This document shows, one piece after another, positions 26,922-36,033 of a stretch of 64,000 bases of DNA. Made by a program: the position numbers and the translations under genes. Numbering within the stretch: position 1 is the first letter of the stretch; each line of letters starts with the position of its first letter. Origin of the DNA: Cyclobacteriaceae bacterium (lineage in GTDB: Bacteria > Bacteroidota > Bacteroidia > Cytophagales > Cyclobacteriaceae); NCBI GenBank assembly GCA_020436125.1, contig JAGQYK010000014.1, positions 1 to 64,000 of the forward strand. Reading direction: 5' to 3'. The notes under the pieces were generated by a model. The model had not been told where the DNA came from and did not search any database. It saw only the letters and a program-made list of their open reading frames with translations.

Positions 26922-28292
26922 ATGTCTCATCCACAAAAATTTCATTTCATAGCCATTGGAGGAAGCGTAATGCACAACCTGGCTATTGCGCTCAGTCAGC
27001 AAGGACACCATATATCTGGGTCTGATGACGATATCCAGGATCCTTCAAAAAGTAAACTCAGCAAGCACAATTTACTTCCATCCGCTTTAGGATGGTTTCC
27101 AGACAAAATTGATAATACTATAAATGCTGTCATACTTGGCATGCATGCCAAAAAGGACAACCCAGAGCTATTAAAGGCAGAATCACTTGGTCTTCCAATA
27201 CTTTCTTTTCCAGAATTTATATACAACCAATCCATTAACAAGCAGCGGATTGTCATTTGTGGAAGCCATGGAAAGACCACAATTACCGCCCTGCTTATCC
27301 ATGTTTTATCCTTCTTCAATCGAAAGTTTGATTATGTGATTGGCGCACAACAGGAAGGAATGGAGAACACCGTTAAGCTAACGGACGCACCCATTATTCT
27401 CATTGAAGGTGATGAATACCTGAGTTCACCCCTCGATCCAACAGCCAAGTTTCTTAAATACCATCATCATATGGCCATTATTAGCGGAATCGCGTGGGAT
27501 CATGCCAACGTCTTCCCTACTAGTGCTGCGTATGAACAACAATTTGAGCTTTTAGCAGATGCCTCGCCCAAGTGCGGTACAATTATATATAACAGTGATG
27601 ATAAAGTAGTGGAGAAAATTGCCAAAAAGGAAAGGGCCGATGTTCAAGCTATTGGGTACACTACCCATGACCATGTCATTGAAAATGGAGTAGTATATTT
27701 AATAGGTTCAGGTAAAGAACGCACTCCCATTCAGCTTTTTGGAAAACACAACCTTCAAAATATTTCAGCCGCTAAAGAGCTACTGAAGAAAATTGGAATT
27801 TCCAACGACCAGTTCTATGAAGCGCTTCCCAGTTTTAAGGGTGCGGATGGAAGGCTCCAGAAAATCTATGCCAATGACTCGTCAACAGTATATAAAGATT
27901 TTGCACATGCCCCTTCAAAAGTAAAGGCTTCCACAGAGGCTATAAAAAGTATCTTTCCAAAGCGACATCTTATAGGCTGTCTGGAACTCCATACCTACAG
28001 CAGTATGAACAAAACTTTCCTGCCAGAATATAATGGTAGCATGAAAGCTTGCGATACGGCACTTGTATTTTTCAATCCTGAAAAAGTGAAACAAAAAGGC
28101 CTTGAAGAGTTGGATGAATCGCAAATTAAAAGAGCGTTCGATCACAAAAACCTTGTTGTCTTTACAGATGTGCATGCCATGACTGATCACCTGAAATCAT
28201 TACCCACTAAGGATACTAACCTGGCGATGATGAGTTCGGGCAATTTTAATGGACTTAATTTGAATCAATTGGCTGAAACGCTATTTAATTAA
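26922..28292 (+). CDS. mpl: UDP-N-acetylmuramate--peptide ligase (Mpl-like Mur ligase)
   Basis: Murein-recycling ligase that joins UDP-MurNAc to the tripeptide L-Ala-gamma-D-Glu-meso-DAP. 456 residues from the ATG at 26922 (a TTG precedes it). Seen: the N-terminal FIAIGGSVMHNLAIALSQQGHHISGSDDDI, the ATP P-loop CGSHGKTTITALL, IEGDEYLSS, and SGIAWDHANVFPT; the fold and EGDEYLSSPLDP fit Mpl rather than MurC. C-terminal domain: KDFAHAPSKVKAS. It overlaps nothing; the exonuclease gene follows 17 bp later. Confidence 0.92.
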   Translation: MSHPQKFHFIAIGGSVMHNLAIALSQQGHHISGSDDDIQDPSKSKLSKHNLLPSALGWFPDKIDNTINAVILGMHAKKDNPELLKAESLGLPILSFPEFIYNQSINKQRIVICGSHGKTTITALLIHVLSFFNRKFDYVIGAQQEGMENTVKLTDAPIILIEGDEYLSSPLDPTAKFLKYHHHMAIISGIAWDHANVFPTSAAYEQQFELLADASPKCGTIIYNSDDKVVEKIAKKERADVQAIGYTTHDHVIENGVVYLIGSGKERTPIQLFGKHNLQNISAAKELLKKIGISNDQFYEALPSFKGADGRLQKIYANDSSTVYKDFAHAPSKVKASTEAIKSIFPKRHLIGCLELHTYSSMNKTFLPEYNGSMKACDTALVFFNPEKVKQKGLEELDESQIKRAFDHKNLVVFTDVHAMTDHLKSLPTKDTNLAMMSSGNFNGLNLNQLAETLFN

Positions 28293-28309
28293 ACTTTCTA
28301 TTCTTCTCC

Positions 28310-29113
28310 ATGAAGTTAAACCTTAAAGTGCCTATTTGCTTTTTCGATTTAGAAAGCACAGGCACAAACATTACCCACGATCGTATCATTGAAATTGCTG
28401 TAATCAAAATGATGCCGAATGGAGAAGTGATAAGAAAAACAAACCGCATCAATCCAGGCATACCCATACCGGCAGAGTCGTCCGTTTTCCATGGCATTTA
28501 CGACAAGGATGTAGCCGACAAACCTTCATTTAAGGAAGTAGCAAAAGATTACGCCCGTTTTTTTGAAGGAGCAGACTTATCCGGTTTTAATATTATAAAA
28601 TTTGATGTCCCAATGCTGGTGGAAGAATTCCTACGAGCAGGGATAGAATTTGATTACGATCGAAAGAAAATTGTTGATGCGCAAAAGATCTATCACATGA
28701 TGGAAAAGAGAAACTTGAGTGCCGCCTACCATTTCTATTGTAATAAAGACCTCCTCAATTCTCATTCAGCTGAAGCGGATACTGACGCTACCATGGAGGT
28801 ATTGATTGCTCAGATTGCTAAATATGAAAATCAGCCAGTAGTCGATACACTTGGCAATGAAGTAGGCATAATCAAAAATGATATGGAGTCACTACATAAA
28901 CTATCCACCTCCAATATGGTTGATCTGGCCGGCAGAATGGTAAGGAATGAAAAGGGAGAGGTGGTGATCAATTTTGGTAAACACAAAAACAAACCCGTCA
29001 GCCAAGTACTTAAGGATGAACCATCCTATTACGACTGGGTAATGAAAGGCGACTTTCCATTGGATACGAAACGTAAACTCACGGAAATCAAGCTGAGTAG
29101 TTTTAATAAATAA
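28310..29113 (+). CDS. DEDDh 3'-5' exonuclease (DNA polymerase III epsilon-like)
   Basis: 267 residues. Exo I is CFFDLESTGTN (Asp and Glu), Exo II is DLSGFNIIKFDVPML, Exo III is LNSHSAEADTDATMEVL with the catalytic His and Asp. A C-terminal ~70-residue part (VINFGKHKNKPVSQVLKDEPSYYDWVMKGDFP) is the exodeoxyribonuclease X-like C-terminal motif often linked to this domain in Bacteroidota. Proofreading or repair/RNA processing role; whether it is a polymerase subunit cannot be told. It follows the mpl-like gene closely on the same strand. Confidence 0.9.
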   Translation: MKLNLKVPICFFDLESTGTNITHDRIIEIAVIKMMPNGEVIRKTNRINPGIPIPAESSVFHGIYDKDVADKPSFKEVAKDYARFFEGADLSGFNIIKFDVPMLVEEFLRAGIEFDYDRKKIVDAQKIYHMMEKRNLSAAYHFYCNKDLLNSHSAEADTDATMEVLIAQIAKYENQPVVDTLGNEVGIIKNDMESLHKLSTSNMVDLAGRMVRNEKGEVVINFGKHKNKPVSQVLKDEPSYYDWVMKGDFPLDTKRKLTEIKLSSFNK

Positions 29114-29226
29114 TACCGACCTACCAGTTACAAAGTATTAATAATCAATCGATTATAATAATTTTATTTTAATCTAGTATTTCTATAGACTTTATTGTTT
29201 ATTTGTTTGAATAGGTAGCTTAATTC

Positions 29227-29925
29227 ATGACAATTCAGGAAGTAGAAGGCAAATTATCAATCCTCCACCCCATTGAAGGACTGGCTTGGTTAAACGACCA
29301 ATTTGGAAGCAGTGTTAAACTTTCTACTGCCTTAGGTCCAGAAGCCCAACTCCTTACCCACTGGATTACCAGCCAGCGCCTTGATGCCGAAATATTTACC
29401 ATAGATACTGGAAGGCTTTTTCAGCAGACCTATGATTTGATTGACGAAACCAATTTGAGGCTAAAGGCCAATATAAAAATCTACTTTCCAGAGGCTTCAT
29501 CAGTCGAGCGGCTTGTTGCAATAAAAGGAGCTAATTCATTTTATAATTCGATAGATGATCGATTGGAGTGTTGCAGAATCAGAAAAGTAAGTCCATTAAA
29601 GAGGGCATTGAAGGATGCCAATGTCTGGATCACTGGTCTTCGAGCAGAACAATCGCATGCCAGGCAGCATGTTAAGCTGATCGAATGGAATGAAACCCAC
29701 CAGGTGATAAAATACAATCCTTTACTCCACTGGACACAGGATGAAGTAATGGATCAAATTACAACCAACAACATCCCCATCAACAGACTACTCCATAAGG
29801 GATTTAAAAGCATTGGATGCCAACCCTGCACAAGAGCCGTTGCAGAAGATGAAGAAGAGCGCGCTGGACGTTGGTGGTGGGAAGCGTCTCACAAAGAATG
29901 TGGTCTCCACCTCAACCCTGCTTAG
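29227..29925 (+). CDS. cysH: Phosphoadenylyl-sulfate (PAPS/APS) reductase
   Basis: Assimilatory reduction of activated sulfate to sulfite. 232 residues. The cysteine pattern LECCRIRK, IGCQPCTRA and KECGLH supplies four Cys for a [4Fe-4S] cluster plus the catalytic ECGLH, which points to the iron-sulfur, APS-using branch. IDTGRLFQQTYDL and WITGLRAEQSHAR are also conserved. No other sulfate-assimilation gene is in the window, so the pathway context is elsewhere. The 113-bp gap before it holds no clear promoter box. Confidence 0.93.
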   Translation: MTIQEVEGKLSILHPIEGLAWLNDQFGSSVKLSTALGPEAQLLTHWITSQRLDAEIFTIDTGRLFQQTYDLIDETNLRLKANIKIYFPEASSVERLVAIKGANSFYNSIDDRLECCRIRKVSPLKRALKDANVWITGLRAEQSHARQHVKLIEWNETHQVIKYNPLLHWTQDEVMDQITTNNIPINRLLHKGFKSIGCQPCTRAVAEDEEERAGRWWWEASHKECGLHLNPA

Positions 29926-29934
29926 TCAGCAAGT

Positions 29935-30729
29935 TTACTTTTTGTAGTACTGCATCGCCTCTGGTATCCAACCTTCCAGGTCTTTAATTCGGGTATCGTG
30001 AGAAGGGTGTGTGGAAAGAAACTCGGGTGGTGCCTGGCCTCCGCTCATTGCGGACATCCGTTCCCAAAACTTCGGAGCTGCACTTGGGTCGTAGCCTGCC
30101 ATTGCCATAAAGATCAAACCAATATGATCAGCCTCTGACTCATGACTACGAGAAAACTTTAACATACCCACGTTAGTACCTACACCAACTGCCTGCATAA
30201 AAATACTTTGTGTCGCAGTAGGATTTTGACCCATTGCCGCACTCAAAGTGCCTAAACCAAATTGTGCAATTAGCCCTTGACTCATTCTTTCCCTACCATG
30301 GTTGGCAATTGCGTGCGCTACCTCATGTCCCATTACTACAGCTACCCCCAGCTCATCCTGGCAAATGGGCATAATAGCAGTGTAGAATGCCACCTTGCCT
30401 CCTGGCATACACCAAGCGTTGACTGTCTCATCATCCTGAATCAGGTTGAATTCCCAATTAAAGCCAGCCAACTCAGCGGAAGCACCTTTACTTGCCATAT
30501 ATTGCTCAACTGCATTTTTAATATTGTTCCCCACGCGCTTTACCATGGCTACTTGCTCTTGGTTAGAGGAGAGTTTGCTTTCTCTTAAAACTTGCTGGTA
30601 TTGATCGGCAGACATCTGATTAATCTCTGCACTAGAAATTAAACTCATTTGACGCCTACCAGTCACAGGAACTGTGGCACAGGCATACAAAAAAAGGAAG
30701 CTGGCTAAAAGTACTATTGATCTGATCAT
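29935..30729 (-). CDS. M48 family metallopeptidase, lipoprotein
   Basis: 264 residues. Lipoprotein signal with Cys at residue 17 (LFLYACATVPVTGRRQ, a LoiP/YggG-like opening). Catalytic motif GHEVAHAIANHGRERMS (HExxH) and third zinc ligand in SHESEADHIGL. The C-terminal substrate part ends with FWERMSAMSGG and LSTHPSHDTRIKDLEGW. A periplasmic or inner-surface protein-quality protease is expected. The gene is convergent with cysH, 9 bp between stops. Confidence 0.92.
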   Translation of the reverse strand: MIRSIVLLASFLFLYACATVPVTGRRQMSLISSAEINQMSADQYQQVLRESKLSSNQEQVAMVKRVGNNIKNAVEQYMASKGASAELAGFNWEFNLIQDDETVNAWCMPGGKVAFYTAIMPICQDELGVAVVMGHEVAHAIANHGRERMSQGLIAQFGLGTLSAAMGQNPTATQSIFMQAVGVGTNVGMLKFSRSHESEADHIGLIFMAMAGYDPSAAPKFWERMSAMSGGQAPPEFLSTHPSHDTRIKDLEGWIPEAMQYYKK

Positions 30730-30821
30730 AATGATGGTTGAATGTGAGCAAAGTTACTGCCACAAATCAAAAAAGTGATAAAAAAGCCGGATAAAAAACG
30801 TTTTCGCCTATTTATTGTTTA

Positions 30822-30829
30822 TAGCTTTG
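30822..30829 (+). promoter_or_regulatory. Possible -7 element before the FAH-family gene
   Basis: TAGCTTTG, a full match to TAnnTTTG, 19 bp before the start codon at 30849. No precise TTTG stands upstream. Confidence 0.5.
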
Positions 30830-30848
30830 TAGAAGACCCTATTTGAGA

Positions 30849-31463
30849 ATGAGAATATTTGCCATTGGACGTAATTATGCTGAACATATTTCTGAGCTGA
30901 ATAACGAACGCCCTGATGAGCCCGTTATTTTCACCAAGCCAGATACTGCCTTAATAAGGAAAAACGCCCCCTTCTATTACCCTACCATTTCGAAAGACAT
31001 TCACTATGAAGTAGAATTGGTTCTGAGAATTTGTAAAGAAGGAAAAGCCATTGAAGAAAAATTTGCGCATAAATATTATGATAGCATAGGCATTGGAATT
31101 GATTTTACGGCAAGAGATTTGCAACAAAAAGCCAAAGAGAAAGGATTACCTTGGGATATTGCAAAAGGCTTTAACGGTTCTGCTCCTGTGTCTGATACAT
31201 TTCACCCGGTGAGTAACTTTAAAGACCTCCATAATATAAATTTTAAACTCGAAGTTGATGGCGTTGTGAAGCAGGAAGGAAACACAAGCCATATGCTCTT
31301 TAATTTTGATTACATAGTATCCTATTTATCTAATTTTTTTACACTAAAAACCGGAGACTTGATTTTTACCGGTACACCAAAAGGCGTTGGGCCTGTAGCG
31401 TTGGGAAATCGATTATCCGCCTATATTGAGAATGAAAAGTTGTTGGAATTTGAGGTTAAGTAA
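30849..31463 (+). CDS. Fumarylacetoacetate hydrolase family protein
   Basis: 204 residues from the ATG at 30849 (the frame begins with a TTG two codons earlier). FAH-fold enzymes cleave C-C bonds or tautomerise/decarboxylate oxo-acids with a divalent metal. Seen: IGRNYAEHISELNNERPDEPVIFTKP, the metal ligands in HYEVELVLRI, GIGIDFTARDLQ, KGFNGSAP, and LIFTGTPKGVGPV. Short, single-domain type (YcgM/HpcE-like). It overlaps the M23 peptidase gene by about 30 bp, so the two are probably coupled, though the functions are unrelated. Confidence 0.9.
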   Translation: MRIFAIGRNYAEHISELNNERPDEPVIFTKPDTALIRKNAPFYYPTISKDIHYEVELVLRICKEGKAIEEKFAHKYYDSIGIGIDFTARDLQQKAKEKGLPWDIAKGFNGSAPVSDTFHPVSNFKDLHNINFKLEVDGVVKQEGNTSHMLFNFDYIVSYLSNFFTLKTGDLIFTGTPKGVGPVALGNRLSAYIENEKLLEFEVK

Positions 31464-33357
31464 ATTCATTGCGTTTGTTTTCTTGTTTATTGTAAAATCT
31501 TCTTTCGCACAATATGTTGCTTCTGAAGATAACATCGATAGAACTAGTACAAGTGAGGATACGTATCTCTTTCCCGTAGAGCCTGGCTCGCCTAACCTGC
31601 TGGCAGGCACCATGGGCGAACTCCGTAGCAATCATTTCCATTCTGGTATTGATGTACGCACCAATGGGCGCATCGGAGTCCCTATACGTTCTGCTCAGCA
31701 AGGCTATGTTTCTAGAATTAGTATTAGCACAGGGGGTTATGGTAATGCACTTTATATCACCCATCCCAACGGACACACTACTGTGTATGGTCACCTTGAT
31801 CGGTTTGAAAAGAAAATTGCTGACTACGTAAAAAGAGAACAATACCGGAAGAAGTCTTTTGATATTAATCTATATTTTAAATCTGGCACTTTCAACATCA
31901 ACAGGGGAGATACTGTGGCCTACTCTGGCAATTCCGGTGGCTCAAGTGGCCCTCACCTCCATTTCGACATCAGAGATAAAAACAACGAAGCACTCAATCC
32001 ACTTATATTCAACTTCGGTGAGGTAGTAGATAACATCCCTCCTATTGTTCAAAAGATTGCCTTCAGGACAATGGACATTAATTCAAGAATAAATGATCAG
32101 TTTGGTAGGTTTGAATTTTACGTTGTAAAAGAGGGTGACAATTATAAATTACCATTTCCTATTCTAGCTTCGGGTACGATAGGCATTGAACTACTCGGAC
32201 ACGACAGGCTTGATAATTCAAGATCAAAATGTGGCATCAATCACATCGAAATGTTTGCGGGAGATCAAAGAGTATTTAAGCAGGTGATTGATAAGGTAAA
32301 CTTTGGCGAAACCAGAAACATACTAACGCTAATGGATTATACCACTTTAAAAAATAGTGGAGAGCGATACAACAAACTTTATGTTGACGATGGAAATGAT
32401 CTAGACTATTATGCAGGAACCAAAAACAAAGGCATGGTAACTGTAAAAGCAGATGATGTACCTATCAAGATACTTATGAAGGACAGCTACGGAAACGAAA
32501 GTGAGGTAAATCTGTCACTAAAACCAAGCACGCCACCTACAGAAGTAAATACCATGGCGCCCTCATCACGAAATTTTTCTCATCAATACATAGAGAATAT
32601 ACTGGAGATTAACAGCTCAAGAACATTAGGAGACAGTGCTATTGCCTATTTCAGTAGTGGTTCAGAAAAAGTATCGCCAGCTTATTCTGGGAAAAGCCAT
32701 CATATATTTCTGTTTGACTTAAGGAAAAAATTACCTGACTCTGTAAAGGTGGGTGATCAAACACTACGAACAGATTTTAAAGACATGATACCCGCAGGTG
32801 TACCCTATAAATATTACAGTGATCTGGTAGATATTAATTTTTCAAGAAGCTCCTTATACGATACTGTATTTTTAAGAGTTAAGCATTCCAACAAAGACAA
32901 GGAAGTATTTTCTATTGGTGACTCTATCTACCCTATTAACAGGAACTTAAGTATTACCTTAAAGCCCAGAGGAAGTTATACTGAAAAATTTTCTGTATAC
33001 CGTTCAGCAGGTAGGTACTTTCAATATATGGGTGGCACTTGGTCCAACGGAAAAATCACATTCTCATCAAGAGACTTTGGTGATTTTGTTTTACTGGAAG
33101 ACACCAATGCTCCCACCATCCGAAAGATAGCTGTAAACGGAGCAGCCGCCAGATTCAAAATTTACGATGATTTATCGGGCATTGCCTACTACGAAGCTAG
33201 CATCAATGGAGAGTGGCTGCTAATGAACTACGATTATAAAACTAACATGATCTGGGCCGAACGGCAAGATAGTAAAGTAGCTCTCAAAGGTGACCTATCA
33301 GTGAAAGTGGTGGACAATGCGGGCAACGAAAATATCTATAAAGAAAAAATCCCTTAG
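31432..33357 (+). CDS. M23 family metallopeptidase (secreted)
   Basis: 641 residues from the ATG at 31432, inside the end of the FAH gene. Signal peptide to about residue 23 (IVKSSFAQ). The peptidase domain is near residues 55-190: SNHFHSGIDVRTN, then YITHPNGHTTVYGHL and SGGSSGPHLHFDIRD, which supply the HxxxD and HxH zinc ligands of LytM-type peptidases. The remaining ~450 residues are beta-rich repeats of unknown type. A cell-wall peptidoglycan hydrolase acting in the periplasm is likely. It is followed 3 bp later by the peroxiredoxin gene. Confidence 0.9.
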   Translation: MKSCWNLRLSKFIAFVFLFIVKSSFAQYVASEDNIDRTSTSEDTYLFPVEPGSPNLLAGTMGELRSNHFHSGIDVRTNGRIGVPIRSAQQGYVSRISISTGGYGNALYITHPNGHTTVYGHLDRFEKKIADYVKREQYRKKSFDINLYFKSGTFNINRGDTVAYSGNSGGSSGPHLHFDIRDKNNEALNPLIFNFGEVVDNIPPIVQKIAFRTMDINSRINDQFGRFEFYVVKEGDNYKLPFPILASGTIGIELLGHDRLDNSRSKCGINHIEMFAGDQRVFKQVIDKVNFGETRNILTLMDYTTLKNSGERYNKLYVDDGNDLDYYAGTKNKGMVTVKADDVPIKILMKDSYGNESEVNLSLKPSTPPTEVNTMAPSSRNFSHQYIENILEINSSRTLGDSAIAYFSSGSEKVSPAYSGKSHHIFLFDLRKKLPDSVKVGDQTLRTDFKDMIPAGVPYKYYSDLVDINFSRSSLYDTVFLRVKHSNKDKEVFSIGDSIYPINRNLSITLKPRGSYTEKFSVYRSAGRYFQYMGGTWSNGKITFSSRDFGDFVLLEDTNAPTIRKIAVNGAAARFKIYDDLSGIAYYEASINGEWLLMNYDYKTNMIWAERQDSKVALKGDLSVKVVDNAGNENIYKEKIP

Positions 33358-33360
33358 CAT

Positions 33361-33930
33361 ATGGCATTAAAAGTTGGTCAAAAAGCACCTGCCTTCAAAG
33401 TGAATGATCAGGATGGCAACAAAGTCACTCTCTCTGATTTTAAAGGAAAAAAAGTAGTACTCTACTTTTATCCAAAAGATCAAACTCCGGGTTGCACAAC
33501 AGAGGCCTGCAATTTGAGAGACAATTATAAATTACTTCAGAAAAAGGGATATGAAGTATTGGGTGTAAGCACCGATACGGAAAAATCGCATCAGAAATTT
33601 ATCGAGAAACAAAACCTCCCCTTTCGATTGCTTGCCGATGTTGATAAGGTAGTGCATTCCAAATACGACACATGGATAGAGAAATCTATGTATGGCAGGA
33701 AGTATATGGGCACTGCTAGAGTCACGTTTGTTATTGATGAAAATGGTGTCATTGAGGAAATAATAGGAAAAGTGGATACTAAGAATCACACAGAGCAAAT
33801 ACTCAATCCGGGATCACTGGCGCCAGCTCCGAAAAGCAAGCCCAAAAAATCAGCAACCAAGAAAAGCCCTGCGAAAAAGAAAACTATAAAAAAAGCAGCA
33901 AAAAAGGCTGCAAAGAAGAAAGCCAAGTAG
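33361..33930 (+). CDS. bcp: Thioredoxin-dependent peroxiredoxin (PrxQ/Bcp) with lysine-rich tail
   Basis: 189 residues. Residues 1-150 are a PrxQ/Bcp domain: PKDQTPGCTTEACNLRD with peroxidatic Cys45 and a second Cys50 five residues on, the classic atypical 2-Cys layout. VLGVSTDTEKSHQKFIEKQNLPF and GRKYMGTARVTFVIDENG are also conserved. The last ~36 residues are a proline/alanine/lysine tail (17 Lys in the final 32), like histone H1 or AlgP tails. Normal Bcp proteins stop near residue 155, so the tail is an addition. It may bind DNA or RNA. It closely follows the M23 gene. Confidence 0.94.
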   Translation: MALKVGQKAPAFKVNDQDGNKVTLSDFKGKKVVLYFYPKDQTPGCTTEACNLRDNYKLLQKKGYEVLGVSTDTEKSHQKFIEKQNLPFRLLADVDKVVHSKYDTWIEKSMYGRKYMGTARVTFVIDENGVIEEIIGKVDTKNHTEQILNPGSLAPAPKSKPKKSATKKSPAKKKTIKKAAKKAAKKKAK

Positions 33931-34027
33931 CCACCTCCATTTAATTTGCTCCAATCACTGCATTGGCTATTATTTCCTTTGCAGGGTTTATAAAATTCGC
34001 ACATCTTCGCGCCTAAACCACTTTCAC

Positions 34028-34870
34028 ATGGCCGAACTCGCTACGCTTAAGAAACTCCCTTCACAAATCAGAAGAGACATTGTTCGTATGGTACATGCCT
34101 GTCAATCAGGACACCCAGGTGGATCACTGGGATGCACGGAGTTCTTTGTTGCGCTCTATTTTGAGATCATGAAGCACGATAAAAGCTTCCAAATGGATGG
34201 CAAAGATGAAGATTTGTTCTTCTTGTCAAACGGACACATATCCCCTGTGTGGTATTCAACGCTGGCTCGTGCTGGTTATTTTGATGTAAAAGAACTGGCT
34301 ACCTTCAGACAACTAAATACAAGACTTCAGGGACACCCTGCTACACATGAACACCTTCCTGGCATTCGTGTAGCCTCAGGGTCATTAGGACAAGGGCTAT
34401 CAGTAGCCATTGGTGCAGCCCAAACCAAAAAGTTAAACAATGACAACCGTCTTGTTTTCACACTTATGGGTGATGGAGAGCAGCAAGAAGGTCAGGTGTG
34501 GGAAGCAGCCATGTACGCTGCGCACAATAAAATTGACAATCTGGTTGCTACAATAGACTTTAACGGCCAGCAAATTGACGGGCCAGTGGATAAGGTGCTT
34601 TCTCTTTATGACCTTAAAGCAAAATGGAAAGCTTTCGGATGGGAAGTAATTGAAAGCAATGGCAACGATCTTGAAGAAGTGATCAAAACCCTGAAACATG
34701 CTATCTCTCTTACCAGAAAAGGCAAGCCCGTTATGAACCTGATGAAAACAGAAATGGGCTTTGGGGTTGACTTTATGGTAGGCACGCACAAATGGCATGG
34801 TATTGCTCCCAACGATGAGCAACTAGCAGATGCGCTAAGTCAATTGGAAGAAACAGTTGGTGATTATTAA
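34028..34870 (+). CDS. Transketolase, N-terminal subunit
   Basis: 280 residues, the thiamine-diphosphate half of a split transketolase (pentose phosphate pathway, transfer of two-carbon units). Seen: HACQSGHPGGSLGCTEFFVALYF, LSNGHISPVWYS, HPATHEHLPGIRVASGSLGQGLS, and the ThDP motif GDGEQQEGQVWEAAM. It is followed by the C-terminal half 63 bp downstream. Splitting of transketolase into two genes is common in Bacteroidota and archaea. Confidence 0.95.
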   Translation: MAELATLKKLPSQIRRDIVRMVHACQSGHPGGSLGCTEFFVALYFEIMKHDKSFQMDGKDEDLFFLSNGHISPVWYSTLARAGYFDVKELATFRQLNTRLQGHPATHEHLPGIRVASGSLGQGLSVAIGAAQTKKLNNDNRLVFTLMGDGEQQEGQVWEAAMYAAHNKIDNLVATIDFNGQQIDGPVDKVLSLYDLKAKWKAFGWEVIESNGNDLEEVIKTLKHAISLTRKGKPVMNLMKTEMGFGVDFMVGTHKWHGIAPNDEQLADALSQLEETVGDY

Positions 34871-34933
34871 AACCCTTTGTGCTCATAACCACACATTATT
34901 TAATTAACGATAGAAGAACCTCAAAGCACTGAC

Positions 34934-35887
34934 ATGACCAAATATACTTTTACAGAAAAGAAAGATACCCGTTCCGGTTTCGGAGATGGATTACTTGAGC
35001 TTGGTAGAAAAAATAGCAATGTAGTAGGACTATGTGCAGACCTTATCGGTTCTCTTAAAATGGGTGATTTCCAAAAAGAGTTTCCTGATCGTTTCTTTCA
35101 AATAGGTATAGCAGAAGCCAATATGATGGGCATTGCAGCAGGTATGACCATTGGAGGAAAAATTCCATTCACCGGTACCTTTGCTAACTTTTCTACAGGA
35201 AGGGTCTATGATCAAATCAGACAATCCATTGCCTATTCTGGAAAGAATGTAAAAATCTGTGCTTCACATGCCGGCCTTACTTTGGGTGAAGACGGAGCAA
35301 CCCATCAAATATTAGAAGATGTGGGGATGATGAAAATGCTTCCAGGTATGACTGTGATTGTGCCCTGCGACTATAATCAAACTAAAGCGGCAACAATTGC
35401 TTTAGGGGATCACGTTGGTCCTGCTTATCTCAGATTTGGAAGACCAGGATGGCCTGTATTTATTGCAGCCGACAGACCTTTTGAGATCGGGAAAGCCGAT
35501 ACAATGATTGAAGGAAAAGACGTTACCATTTTTGCTAACGGTCACATGGTATGGCAAGCCGTTGAGGCTGAAGCCATCCTTGCAGAAAAGGGAATTAGTG
35601 TAGAGTTAATCAACATTCATACCATCAAACCTTTGGATGTGGACGCCATTATAAAATCGGTAGCTAAGACAGGCTGCGCTGTTACATGCGAAGAGCATCA
35701 AATGAACGGTGGCCTAGGAGATAGCGTAGCACAAACACTTTCCAGATTCCACCCAGCTCCGGTCGAAATGGTAGCTGTTAATGATTCCTTTGGAGAAAGC
35801 GGCAAGCCCATGGATCTTCTCAAGAAATATGGCTTGTCACCTGAAAATATTGTGTCTGCCGTAGAAAAGGTAATGGCAAGAAAATAA
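34934..35887 (+). CDS. Transketolase, C-terminal subunit
   Basis: 317 residues; pyrimidine-binding and C-terminal domains: FFQIGIAEANMMGIAAGMTIGGKIPF, HAGLTLGEDGATHQILEDVGMM, AYLRFGRPGWP, then the C-terminal SVAKTGCAVTCEEHQMNGGLGD. Together with the upstream gene it makes a full enzyme. The transcript ends at the terminator at 35912. Confidence 0.95.
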   Translation: MTKYTFTEKKDTRSGFGDGLLELGRKNSNVVGLCADLIGSLKMGDFQKEFPDRFFQIGIAEANMMGIAAGMTIGGKIPFTGTFANFSTGRVYDQIRQSIAYSGKNVKICASHAGLTLGEDGATHQILEDVGMMKMLPGMTVIVPCDYNQTKAATIALGDHVGPAYLRFGRPGWPVFIAADRPFEIGKADTMIEGKDVTIFANGHMVWQAVEAEAILAEKGISVELINIHTIKPLDVDAIIKSVAKTGCAVTCEEHQMNGGLGDSVAQTLSRFHPAPVEMVAVNDSFGESGKPMDLLKKYGLSPENIVSAVEKVMARK

Positions 35888-35911
35888 GCAGATATTAAAA
35901 CCATAAACATA

Positions 35912-35934
35912 GGGCGCTCAAAGCGCCCTTTTTT
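35912..35934 (+). terminator. Terminator of the transketolase operon
   Basis: GGGCGCT-CAA-AGCGCCC, a perfect 7-bp GC-rich stem, followed by six T. Confidence 0.9.
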
Positions 35935-36033
35935 ATTGCATCTCAAATTTTCCCAAAGCCGATTGTCAAACATATTAGAGTAATATTCCCAAGTTGGGTT
36001 ATATTGAAACTGAAAATCAACCATAACTCCACC

